64,000 nucleotides of DNA from Streptomyces sp. CB02366 (GTDB lineage: Bacteria > Actinomycetota > Actinomycetes > Streptomycetales > Streptomycetaceae), in NCBI RefSeq assembly GCF_001905905.1, contig NZ_LIVT01000001.1, forward strand, positions 541,952-605,951. The letters run 5' to 3'. The notes beneath the pieces are model-generated. The model was not told the origin of the DNA, did not search any database, and worked only from the letters and a program-made list of their open reading frames with translations. Positions 15,648 through 23,651 of this stretch are shown here, one piece after another. Position 1 is the stretch's first letter. Every line of letters begins with the position of its first letter. Both the position numbers and the translations under genes were made by a program.

Positions 15648-16985
15648 CTAGTTGGCCTCTCGGGTGGCGAGCTGTTCGGCGGAGTGGGCCACGCCGAACG
15701 CCTGCGGGATGGGCTGGCTGGCCAGGTAGAGGCGTTCGGCGAGCCTCCGGGGCAGCGGGAGGTACTGGAAGTCGCCGTGGATCCGGCCGTCGGAGGACAT
15801 CGGCCGCGCGTTGAACCGGGCCACGGTGACGATGCGGTACGGGTCGCGGCCGTGGCTGTCCAGGACGGCGATCTCGGTGATCTTCCTGGCCCCGTCGGCA
15901 TGCCGGGTGAGCTGGACGATCACGTCGACGGCGCTGTTGATCTGGTCGTGCAGCGCCTCGAAGGGGATCTCGACCTCCGACATCGAGGCGAGGGTCTGCA
16001 GACGCATCAGCGCGTCCTCGGCGCTGTTGGCGTGGACGGTGGCGAGCGAGCCGTCGTGGCCGGTGGACATCGCCTGGAGCATGTCGAGGGACTCGCCGCC
16101 GCGGACCTCGCCGACGACGATGCGGTCGGGGCGCATACGCAGCGAGTTGCGGACCAGGTCGCGGATGGTGATCTGGCCCTTGCCCTCGACGTTCGCCGGG
16201 CGCGACTCCAGCCGGATCACATGGCTCTGCTGGAGCTGGAGTTCGGCGGAGTCCTCGATGGTGACGATGCGTTCGGTGTTCGGGATCAGTCCGGAGAGGG
16301 CGTTGAGCAGGGTCGTCTTGCCGGTGCCGGTGGCCCCCGAGACGATGATGTTGAGCTTGGCCTGGACGAGTCCGGCGAGCAGGACCAGCATCTGCTCGTC
16401 CAGCGAGCCGAAGCCGATCATCTCGTGGAGGGTGAAGGAGCGCGGGAAGCGCCGGATGGTGAGCGTGGCGCCGGTCAGCGAGAGCGGCGGGATGATCACG
16501 TTGACGCGTTCGCCGCTGGGCAGGCGGGCGTCGACCATCGGGTTGGACTCGTCGACCCGGCGGTTGACGGTCGACACGATGCGCTCGATGGTCTGCATCA
16601 GCTGCTCGTGGGAGCCGAAGCGCATCGGGAGCTGTTCGACCCTGCCGTTGCGCTCGACGAAGATCTGGTCGGGGCCGTTGACCATGATCTCGGTGATGGA
16701 CGCGTCCTCCAGGAGCGGTTCCAGGATGCCGAGGCCGAGCGCCTCGTCCACGACGCGGCGGATCAGCTGCGAGCGCTCGACGGTGGAGAGGACCGGGCCC
16801 TCGCGGCTGATGATGTGGCCGAGGACGCGTTCCAGCCGGGCCCGCCGGTCGGCGGCGGCCAGGGAGGACATCTCCGCGAGGTCGATCTCCTCCAGCAGCT
16901 TGGCCCGGTAGGCGGCCACCATGTGGCCGTCCTCCCGTGCCCCGCGCTGCTCCTCCGGAGCGGTCATGCGTGCCCGCAGGCTCAT
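15648..16985 (-). CDS. cpaF: Pilus assembly ATPase CpaF/TadA
   Basis: 445 residues, the length usual for this family. The N-terminal domain (about 30-130) has VVDEALGLGILEPLLEDASITEIMVNGPDQIFVERNGRVE. The ATPase core has Walker A SGATGTGKTT with Lys223, an Asp box (TIEDSAEL), and MRPDRIVVGEVRGGE followed by MSTGHDGSLATVHANSAEDAL, with the catalytic Glu and His box. It hydrolyses ATP in the cytoplasm to drive pilin polymerisation with TadB/TadC. GGAGAG precedes the ATG. A 72-bp gap separates it from the TadE gene upstream. Confidence 0.95.
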   Translation of the reverse strand: MSLRARMTAPEEQRGAREDGHMVAAYRAKLLEEIDLAEMSSLAAADRRARLERVLGHIISREGPVLSTVERSQLIRRVVDEALGLGILEPLLEDASITEIMVNGPDQIFVERNGRVEQLPMRFGSHEQLMQTIERIVSTVNRRVDESNPMVDARLPSGERVNVIIPPLSLTGATLTIRRFPRSFTLHEMIGFGSLDEQMLVLLAGLVQAKLNIIVSGATGTGKTTLLNALSGLIPNTERIVTIEDSAELQLQQSHVIRLESRPANVEGKGQITIRDLVRNSLRMRPDRIVVGEVRGGESLDMLQAMSTGHDGSLATVHANSAEDALMRLQTLASMSEVEIPFEALHDQINSAVDVIVQLTRHADGARKITEIAVLDSHGRDPYRIVTVARFNARPMSSDGRIHGDFQYLPLPRRLAERLYLASQPIPQAFGVAHSAEQLATREAN

Positions 16986-17057
16986 CTGCGTAACTCTCCT
17001 CGGTGTCGCGGTCGGTGCTGGTCCGGTGGGGGCGTGCGGCGTCCGGCCCGCCGGGTG

Positions 17058-17456
17058 CTACTCGCGGGGCATCGTCGAACTGCGGGTGGCCTCCCAGTCG
17101 TCCAGCCCGGGGACGATGGAGGGGACCACCAGGCTGACCGTCACGGTCACGTCGGCCCCGCCGCCCTCGCTGTAGTCGAAACCGTTGCTCTTCACCCAGC
17201 CGCTGACCGCGCCCCGGGCCGCCGACTCGCCGCTCGTGCGGGCGTCGTAGCTGGCCGCCGTACGGGCTCCGGCGCGGGCCGCCGTGCCCGCCTGGGAGGC
17301 GGCGTACGCGGCGATGCCGAGCTGGACGGCCGCCATCGCGACGAGGAGCAGGAGGGGCAGGAAGCCGAGGTACTCCATGGCGACCTGGCCCCGGTCGCCG
17401 CCGCGCGCCGCTCCTCGGCGGGAGGCCCTTCCCCGGTACGGACGTGTCCTCACCAT
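17058..17456 (-). CDS. TadE-like minor pilin, second copy
   Basis: 132 residues. A basic leader ends DRGQVAMEYLG (Gly23-Gln24, Glu28 at +5), followed by one membrane helix and the AASQAGTAARAGARTAASY segment typical of TadE. The C-terminal part is a strand-rich ectodomain ending VPSIVPGLDDWEATRSSTMPRE. The start overlaps the upstream TadE gene by 7 bp and has GGAGGAG upstream. Both TadE copies carry a perfect prepilin site, so the same peptidase should process both. Confidence 0.88.
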   Translation of the reverse strand: MVRTRPYRGRASRRGAARGGDRGQVAMEYLGFLPLLLLVAMAAVQLGIAAYAASQAGTAARAGARTAASYDARTSGESAARGAVSGWVKSNGFDYSEGGGADVTVTVSLVVPSIVPGLDDWEATRSSTMPRE

Positions 17457-17884
17457 GGCTGCTCCTCCATCGGTGATCCGGCCTCGCCCTCGATCTCGGC
17501 GTCGAGGTCGAACAGGCCCGGCACCAGGACCGGGACCTTCAGCTTCACGGTGGCCTCGTACAGGCTGCCGCCGGGTCGGCAGCTGACGTCGGCGTTCTCC
17601 GCCCAGGCGTCGGGGAGGTCCTTCTTCGCCCCCTCCTGGCACGCCGCCCAGGAACCGAACTCCGCCCCGCTGCCCTTGCGCGCGCCCACGTCGGCGGCGT
17701 TGCCCGCGAGGCTGAAGGTGTAGCCGATCAGGGCGCACTCCCAGAGCACGAGCATGATCAGGATGATGAAGGGGGTCATGCCCAGGAACTCGACGGCCGT
17801 CTGGCCGCGGTCCCGTCCCCGGCGGTCACGTAGGGCGGTGGCCCGCCCCCGTATGCCGCCGCGTGCCGTCCTTGTAGTGGTCAT
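17450..17884 (-). CDS. TadE-like minor pilin, first copy
   Basis: 144 residues. The leader ends DRGQTAVEFLG (Gly27-Gln28, Glu32 at +5), then a membrane helix (MTPFIILIMLVLWECALIGYTFSLAGNAADVGAR). The ectodomain has Cys residues in WAACQEGAKKDLP and DVSCRPGG that may form a disulfide, then KLKVPVLVPGLFDL. The PVLVPGL motif is shared with the downstream copy, which suggests duplication. It begins 3 bp after cpaE. Confidence 0.88.
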   Translation of the reverse strand: MTTTRTARGGIRGRATALRDRRGRDRGQTAVEFLGMTPFIILIMLVLWECALIGYTFSLAGNAADVGARKGSGAEFGSWAACQEGAKKDLPDAWAENADVSCRPGGSLYEATVKLKVPVLVPGLFDLDAEIEGEAGSPMEEQPW

Positions 17885-17887
17885 CGC

Positions 17888-19201
17888 TCAACGTGTCCCC
17901 TCGGAGTCTCCGGGCCCGCGGCCGGAGCCGTCGCGCCGGCGGCGCGGGCGTCCGATCGAGCCCCGGTCGTTCTTGAAGCCGCCGCCGGTCCGCTTGACCA
18001 GGGCGTTGCCGCTCTTCTTCGCCGTCGCGCCCTCCTTGACGATGCCCAGCTCGCCGGCCAGGCCCCAGAGCGCTTGCTTGACCGTGCTCTTGGCGTCCAG
18101 TTCGTGCAGCCGTCCGGAGTCGATGGACGCCTGCAGCTCCTTGAAGTTGGCGGGGACCGCCGCGGAGGCGACCCGGGTGCCGGTGATCTTCTGGATGAGC
18201 GGCGGCTGGATCTCGGTGTTGCGGGTGAAGCGGTTGACCAGGGTCACCGTCTCCTCCGCCTTGCGGATCTGGAGCCGTTCCCACATCCGTACGACGCGTT
18301 TCGCGCCGCGCACCGCGACGACGTCGGGGGTGGTGACCAGCAGCGCCACGTCGGCCATCTCGACGGCCGCCGCGTTGGCCCCGTTCATCTGGCCGCCGCA
18401 GTCGATGACGACGATCTCGTAGCGGGTGCGGAGCGCGCTGACGATCTGGCGGGCCGAGCGGTCGCTGACCTCCTCGCCGCGTTCGCCCTCGCCGGGCGCG
18501 AGCAGCAGGGCGAGGCCGGTGGAGTGGGAGAAGACCGCGTCGGCCAGCACCCGGGGCGAGATGTCGGTGATCAGGGCGAGGTCGACGATGGAGCGCCGGA
18601 ACTGGACGTCGAGGAACGAGGCGATGTCCCCGGTCTGGAGGTCCATGTCGACCAGTGCCACCGTGTGGCCGGACGCCTGGGCGGCCAGCGCGAGCTGGAT
18701 GGCGGTGACGGTCGCGCCGACGCCGCCCTTCGCGCCGGTGACCGTGACGACCGTGCCTCCGGGGCCGGTGAAGACCTCGCTCCCGGCGGTGAGGTGGCGG
18801 CGCACCCCGGCGGACCACTGGGCGGCCGCCTGGACGCGGTTGGCCAGTTCCTCGTAGCTCAGCGGGAGGGTGACCAGGCCGCGCGCCCCGGAGTCCATGG
18901 CGTCGGCGAAGAGGTTCGGGCTGGCGTCCGCGGTGATCAGGACGACCCCGACGGAGGGGAACCGCATCGACACCTCCCGGATCAGCTCCAGGGCCGGCAC
19001 CGGACCGATCCGCTCGTGGACCAGCACCACCTCGGGCAGTTCGTCGAGCGCCTCGCCCGCGAGCCGGGCCAGGGCGTCGATGAGCTGGGTGGAGTCGCCC
19101 ACCGGGGCGGCGGGTTCGGCGTCGGGCAGCTGGTTGAGCAGGGTGGTGACGGAGCGGGCCGCGTCGAGGTCACCGACGGCGGGGAGGATTCTGGTGGTCA
19201 T
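17888..19201 (-). CDS. cpaE: CpaE/TadZ pilus localisation ATPase-like protein
   Basis: 437 residues. An N-terminal receiver-like domain (about 20-130) has no classical phospho-Asp context (LPEVVLVHERIGPVPALELI). Then comes a MinD/ParA domain from about 148 with GAKGGVGATVTAIQLALAAQ. The second lysine of the KGGVGKT box is Ala163, so ATP hydrolysis is likely weak or lost, as reported for several TadZ proteins; Lys158 is kept. Walker B is YEIVVIDCGG. A basic C-terminal tail (GGGFKNDRGSIGRPRRRRDG) may bind lipid or nucleic acid. It sets the cell position of the pilus machine. GAGG precedes the ATG. Confidence 0.9.
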   Translation of the reverse strand: MTTRILPAVGDLDAARSVTTLLNQLPDAEPAAPVGDSTQLIDALARLAGEALDELPEVVLVHERIGPVPALELIREVSMRFPSVGVVLITADASPNLFADAMDSGARGLVTLPLSYEELANRVQAAAQWSAGVRRHLTAGSEVFTGPGGTVVTVTGAKGGVGATVTAIQLALAAQASGHTVALVDMDLQTGDIASFLDVQFRRSIVDLALITDISPRVLADAVFSHSTGLALLLAPGEGERGEEVSDRSARQIVSALRTRYEIVVIDCGGQMNGANAAAVEMADVALLVTTPDVVAVRGAKRVVRMWERLQIRKAEETVTLVNRFTRNTEIQPPLIQKITGTRVASAAVPANFKELQASIDSGRLHELDAKSTVKQALWGLAGELGIVKEGATAKKSGNALVKRTGGGFKNDRGSIGRPRRRRDGSGRGPGDSEGTR

Positions 19202-19208
19202 CCCGGCC

Positions 19209-19916
19209 TCACTTGTCCTTGTCGAGCGTGTAGGTGCGGTCCCCCGGGCGGATGGTGCCGTCGCTGCCCGGGGCGACGAGCGCGAGGCGCACGTGCTCCG
19301 CGAACGACTCGGCGTAGGCGACGCGCTGGGTGTCCAGCGTGTTCAGGGCGAAGGTGATCGGCACGGCCTCGGTGGCCCCGGTGCCCCGGTCGTCCGCGCG
19401 CGGGTTCAGGGCGGTCAGCTCGCCGACGTCCAGCACCTTGGCGTTGGCGACGATGACCTTGGACTGCGCGGGGTCGCCCTGCTGCTCGCCGGCGAACGTG
19501 GCGTAGATGTTGACCGTCGCGCCCGGGGTGATCTTGCCGGCGACGCCGGTGGAGGCGTCGATCATGATGGCGATCTCCTGTTCGCCCGCGCGGAGTTCGG
19601 GCTTGCGGACCATCATGTCCGACTGCAGCAGCGAGCCGGCGCGCAGTTCGGTGACCGCGATCTTCGACTCGACCTCCCGCAGGTCGGTCACGGCGTTCTC
19701 CGAGAGCCACCGTTTCGGCATCTTGATCTTCTCGAACTGGCCGCTGTTCAGGGCGGTGTACGGAGCCACGTTGGTCTTCAGCTGATACGCCGTCACCTCG
19801 GGTCCGACCTTCGAGTTGACGTCGCTGATCACCGAGAGCACGCCGGCGAAGGCCGCGAAGGCGCACAGGACCGACAGGAGCAGGAGTATCACGCCGCGGC
19901 GCTGGCGGGAGTTCAT
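19209..19916 (-). CDS. cpaB: CpaB/RcpC pilus assembly protein
   Basis: 235 residues. An N-terminal anchor (GVILLLLSVLCAFAAFAGVLSVI) precedes a SAF/flagellar P-ring-like domain with VPxxTALNSGQFEKIKMPKRWLSENAV-like text, LREVESKIAVTELRAGSLLQSDM, and EIAIMIDASTGVAGKITPGATVNIYATF, the usual CpaB core. It is thought to act at the outer face of the membrane in pilus assembly. It leads the cpaB-cpaE-tadE-tadE run. GAGG lies 11 bases before the ATG. Confidence 0.9.
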   Translation of the reverse strand: MNSRQRRGVILLLLSVLCAFAAFAGVLSVISDVNSKVGPEVTAYQLKTNVAPYTALNSGQFEKIKMPKRWLSENAVTDLREVESKIAVTELRAGSLLQSDMMVRKPELRAGEQEIAIMIDASTGVAGKITPGATVNIYATFAGEQQGDPAQSKVIVANAKVLDVGELTALNPRADDRGTGATEAVPITFALNTLDTQRVAYAESFAEHVRLALVAPGSDGTIRPGDRTYTLDKDK

Positions 19917-20185
19917 GGTCCGGACAACCTCGTTCGAATCGGATGCGTGGGGCGGGCGGCGGAGGGAGGGAGCGGGGGGCGGTGGAGCGGTCGGTCGGGC
20001 GCCCGGCCGGGCGGCGGCGCGGGGCCGTGGGAGGAACGGCGGTGCGCGGCCCGCGGGGCGGGGGCGGTGGTGCGGGACGTCGGGAGCGGGGGGGCCGGGC
20101 GGGAGGAGGCGCCGGGCACGGGGAGGGCGGGGAGTCCGGTGCGGGAGGAGCGACCGGGTGCGGACGGGGGACGGGGGCGGTCGGG

Positions 20186-21070
20186 TCAGGGGCCCGGCGA
20201 TTCGCCGGTCCCCTGGTGAAGGACACCGGCGGGGAGCGCGCGGTTCTCCGAAACCGCGAGAGGAGCGGAACAGAATGCGCAGCGATCGCCGATGAGCTCC
20301 ATGGCGCACCAGTGGCATTTCTCCCGGCGCACGGAGGCGACCAGCTGGTAGAGCACCGAGAGGTCCGGGAGGTGGGCGGCGAACTCCACCAGCTTTCCCG
20401 TGCCCCACCAGCGCGCCGAGTCGGACGGGATACCGGCGTCGTGAACGGCCTGGACCTTCCAGGCGGGCGCGAGGGTCTCCTGTACCCAGTCCGACTGAAG
20501 ATTCCCCTTGGCCACCAGAAGATGCGTGGCGAAGTCGGGGCCTTTGAGCGGTTCCGCGGTCGGGCCCACCTTCACCAGCTGCGCCTCGGGCCCGGCGAGC
20601 ACGGCGAACTGTGATCCGGGAACCCAGGACTTGGCGTGGCTCTTGAGGCTGACCGGAACCCGGTCGAGCCGGGCGACGGAGTTGAGGAGGGCGCCGGCGT
20701 AGATGTAGTGCGAGAGCAGCCGGGCGGCGGAGGCGACCACTCCGGGGCTGAAGTCGCAGATGGACAACTGCCGGAGCTGGCGCACCAGTACGGCGACGCC
20801 GAGCGGGGGGAGGTCCACCTTGACCAGGGCGATCCGGTCGCTCTCCAGCACCGAGCGGATGGAGTGGAGGCGGCGCTCGTGCTCGGGCCTGAGGCCCGCC
20901 GGGTAGAGGGCGATCACATACCCGTGCTGTTCGAGCAACAGGTGTACGTCGCCGATCGCCAGCTCCAGCGCCTGGGCCTCGGGGGCCTGGAGCAGAGCGG
21001 CGGTCGGCGTCTGCTGGTCGGTCGGCGGCAGCACCAGGTCTGCGCTCGTCACTGCTATCGCGGTCGGCAC
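20186..21070 (-). CDS. Hypothetical protein with C-terminal zinc ribbon, head of the Tad locus
   Basis: 294 residues from GTG 21070 (GGGGAG upstream). No membrane segment or signal peptide. Residues about 25-190 are mixed alpha/beta (LELAIGDVHLLLEQHGYVIALYPAG, RIALVKVDLPPLGVAVLVRQLRQLSICDFSPGVVASAARLLSHYIYAGALL). The C-terminus has KCHWCAMELIGDRCAFC, a C-x2-C-x8-C-x2-C zinc ribbon. I do not recognise it as a named family. It lies 269 bp upstream of cpaB on the same strand, so it may be a regulator or cytoplasmic partner of the pilus machine. Confidence 0.75.
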   Translation of the reverse strand: MPTAIAVTSADLVLPPTDQQTPTAALLQAPEAQALELAIGDVHLLLEQHGYVIALYPAGLRPEHERRLHSIRSVLESDRIALVKVDLPPLGVAVLVRQLRQLSICDFSPGVVASAARLLSHYIYAGALLNSVARLDRVPVSLKSHAKSWVPGSQFAVLAGPEAQLVKVGPTAEPLKGPDFATHLLVAKGNLQSDWVQETLAPAWKVQAVHDAGIPSDSARWWGTGKLVEFAAHLPDLSVLYQLVASVRREKCHWCAMELIGDRCAFCSAPLAVSENRALPAGVLHQGTGESPGP

Positions 21071-21468
21071 GCTCTCCCCGTTTCGGCTCCGGCCGACGTG
21101 GGGACGCCGACCGCAATCGCTCCTGCTCCGTGCTCCTGACCCAGCACTGTAGCCACGTCTCACCAGGCAGAGAACAGTTATCGGAGACCAGTACGACGAC
21201 ATCCGAACGCCGTTCCTGGAGAGACCGGGGGGTAAACGGGATGAAATCGATTTCCCTCGCCTCCCTTTTCATCGCGGAGTGTCACGCCCGAGCACGTTCG
21301 GATTTCAAACATTTACGCGTTCCCGCACGTCAGCCCGGATTCCGGGGTGTCCGGCCGCCTTTCCGCGGGGCCGCTTCCGTGACCGGCCGAAGAGAGCGCG
21401 CAAGATCACCCGTGCGGGGGGCGGGGAGGGGTCGCGCGGCCTCTGCCGGACGGAAGGACTCCAGGACG

Positions 21469-21488
21469 CCACCCCCGTACGGGGGTGG
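21469..21488. promoter_or_regulatory. Perfect 20-bp palindrome with ACCCCC-N4-GGGGGT core
   Basis: CCACCCCCGTACGGGGGTGG is its own reverse complement. The 5-C, 4-base, 5-G layout recalls operators of CsoR/RcnR-type metal regulators. It lies in the 760-bp gap 21071-21830, about 400 bp from the divergent starts of the zinc-ribbon gene and 340 bp before the chitinase start. It could equally be a short hairpin. Apart from this and the chitinase promoter I see nothing else in the gap. Confidence 0.4.
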
Positions 21489-21561
21489 CCGCGCGGGTCG
21501 CACGGCGGCGATCGCACGCCGGTCCACGCTTCTCCGCGAACGGGCTTCCCTGCCAGAGGTC

Positions 21562-21588
21562 TTGACAACTTGAATGGTCTGGACCAGT
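21562..21588 (+). promoter_or_regulatory. Chitinase promoter with DasR-type operator
   Basis: TTGACA at 21562-21567 is a consensus -35. Overlapping the spacer and -10 area is AATGGTCTGGACCAGT (21573-21588), which fits the DasR responsive element (AGTGGTCTAGACCACT type) at nearly every position. DasR represses chitin and N-acetylglucosamine genes in Streptomyces until amino-sugar phosphates appear. The site lies about 240 bp before the chitinase start, leaving a C-rich leader of roughly that length. Confidence 0.75.
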
Positions 21589-21830
21589 TTGGTGCGCCAA
21601 GCGGTGGCCACCGCTCCCGGGACGTCACCGAGTGTTCACGCCCCGGCCCAGCACCCCTGCCCCACCGCTTCACGCGTCGCCCCGCACCACCGGCCCCCGC
21701 ACCGCCCACCCCAGTCGCCCGCACCCCCGCATCACCCGCCGTACGACCGGCCCCGGCGTCCGCCCGGCGCCCCAGCACAGCCCGCCACCCCCCAAGGTCT
21801 GCCACCCCCCAACTCCCCCCGGAGGCACCA

Positions 21831-23555
21831 GTGGAACGCTCCGCAGGCAGCAGTCGCAGCAGAAGGCGCCACTACCGGCCCCTACTCGGCTCCGCCGTGG
21901 CCGTCGTCGCCGCGGCGGCCCTGACCGTCACCGGACTCGTCAGCACCGCCCAGGCCGCCGACGTCAACAACGCCAAGAACGCGGGCTTCGAAGCGGGCCT
22001 CGCGGACTGGACCTGTACCGGAGGCACCGGCGCCGCCGTCTCCACCCCCGTCCGCAGCGGGACGTCCGCGCTGAAGGCCACCCCCGCCGGCCACGACAAC
22101 GCCAAGTGCTCGCAGTCGGTCAAGGTGCAGCCCAACTCGACGTACACGCTCAGCTCCTGGGTGCAGGGCGGCTACGCCTACCTCGGCGCGAGCGGCACCG
22201 GCACCACCGACGTGTCCACCTGGACACCCGGCTCCTCCACCTGGACCAAACTGTCCACGAGCTTCAAGACCGGCGCGAACACCACCTCGGTGACCGTGTA
22301 CACCCACGGCTGGTACGGGCAGGCCGCCTACTTCGCCGACGACATCGAGGTGACCGGTCCCGACGGCGGAGGGGGCGAGGGGCCCGGCCCCGTCGTCCCG
22401 GCGACCCCGGCCGGCCTCACGGCGGGCGCGACCACCACGTCCTCCGTCGCCCTGTCGTGGACCGCGGTCTCCGGCGCCACCGGGTACACCGTGTACCGGG
22501 ACGGCGTGAAGGCCACCACCTCCACCGGCACCTCGGCGACCGTCACCGGCCTGAGCGCCGACACCGCCTACCAGTTCTCGGTGAGCGCCACCAACGCGGC
22601 CGGCGAGTCGGTCAAGTCGGCGGCGATCAGCGCCCGTACGGCCAAGAACGGCACCGGCCCGGTGACCTCCGTGCCCAAGCACGCGGTGACCGGCTACTGG
22701 CAGAACTTCAACAACGGCGCGACCGTCCAGAAGCTGAGCGACGTCCCGGCCGACTACGACATCATCGCGGTCTCCTTCGCGGACGCCACGGCGACGCAGG
22801 GCGCGGTCACCTTCAACCTGGACACCGCCGGGCTGAACGGCTACACCGAGGCGCAGTTCCGCGCGGACGTCAAGGCCAAGCAGGCGGCCGGCAAGAACGT
22901 CATCATCTCCATCGGCGGCGAGCTGGGCACGGTCCGGGTCGACAACGACGCCTCCGCCACGGCGTTCGCCAACTCGGTGTACGCGCTGATGCAGGACTGG
23001 GGCTTCAACGGGGTCGACATCGACCTGGAGAACGGCCTCAACGCCACGTACATGACGAAGGCGCTGCGCCAGCTCTCGGCGAAGGCGGGCCCCGGCCTGG
23101 TCCTCACCATGGCCCCGCAGACCATCGACATGCAGTCGACGTCGGGCGAGTACTTCAAGACGGCGCTGAACGTCAAGGACATCCTGACGGTCGTCAACAT
23201 GCAGTACTACAACAGCGGTTCGATGCTCGGCTGCGACGGCAAGGTCTACTCGCAGGGCTCGGTGGACTTCCTCACCGCGCTCGCCTGCATCCAGCTGGAG
23301 GGCGGCCTCGACCCGTCCCAGGTCGGCATCGGCGTCCCCGCCTCCACGCGCGGCGCGGGCAGCGGCTACGTCTCCCCGTCGGTCGTGAACGCGGCGCTGG
23401 ACTGCCTGGCCAAGGGCGTCAACTGCGGTTCGTTCAAGCCGTCCAAGACCTACCCGTCGCTGCGCGGCGCGATGACCTGGTCGACGAACTGGGACGCGAC
23501 GGCCGGGTTCGCCTGGTCGAAGGCGGTCGGCCCGCACGTCCGCAGCCTGCCGTAG
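21831..23555 (+). CDS. Secreted family-18 chitinase with CBM and FnIII domains
   Basis: 574 residues from GTG 21831 (CGGAGG upstream). A basic start and hydrophobic core end TAQAAD, a Sec signal cut near 42-43. Residues about 45-180 form a carbohydrate-binding beta-sandwich (NAGFEAGLADWTCTGG... YFADDIEVTGPDG). About 187-275 is a fibronectin III module (PAGLTAGATTTSSVALSWTAV). About 280-574 is the GH18 barrel: AVTGYWQNFNNGA, IISIGGELG, and FNGVDIDLEN with Asp396, Asp398 and Glu400, the catalytic acid. The first Asp of the DGxDxDxE motif is Asn393. It cleaves chitin outside the cell. Confidence 0.93.
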   Translation: MERSAGSSRSRRRHYRPLLGSAVAVVAAAALTVTGLVSTAQAADVNNAKNAGFEAGLADWTCTGGTGAAVSTPVRSGTSALKATPAGHDNAKCSQSVKVQPNSTYTLSSWVQGGYAYLGASGTGTTDVSTWTPGSSTWTKLSTSFKTGANTTSVTVYTHGWYGQAAYFADDIEVTGPDGGGGEGPGPVVPATPAGLTAGATTTSSVALSWTAVSGATGYTVYRDGVKATTSTGTSATVTGLSADTAYQFSVSATNAAGESVKSAAISARTAKNGTGPVTSVPKHAVTGYWQNFNNGATVQKLSDVPADYDIIAVSFADATATQGAVTFNLDTAGLNGYTEAQFRADVKAKQAAGKNVIISIGGELGTVRVDNDASATAFANSVYALMQDWGFNGVDIDLENGLNATYMTKALRQLSAKAGPGLVLTMAPQTIDMQSTSGEYFKTALNVKDILTVVNMQYYNSGSMLGCDGKVYSQGSVDFLTALACIQLEGGLDPSQVGIGVPASTRGAGSGYVSPSVVNAALDCLAKGVNCGSFKPSKTYPSLRGAMTWSTNWDATAGFAWSKAVGPHVRSLP

Positions 23556-23587
23556 CCCGGACCCGTCCGCCCCGCACCACCCCGGAC

Positions 23588-23621
23588 CCGCAGCGCCGCC
23601 GCTCCCCCGGCGGCGCTGCGG
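23588..23621. terminator. Bidirectional terminator between chitinase and NRAMP-like gene
   Basis: CCGCAGCGCCGCC (23588-23600) pairs with GGCGGCGCTGCGG (23609-23621), a 13-bp perfect stem with 8-base loop, between two convergent genes. Confidence 0.85.
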
Positions 23622-23651
23622 CATTCCGGCGCCGGGCCCGCGCCCCGTCGG

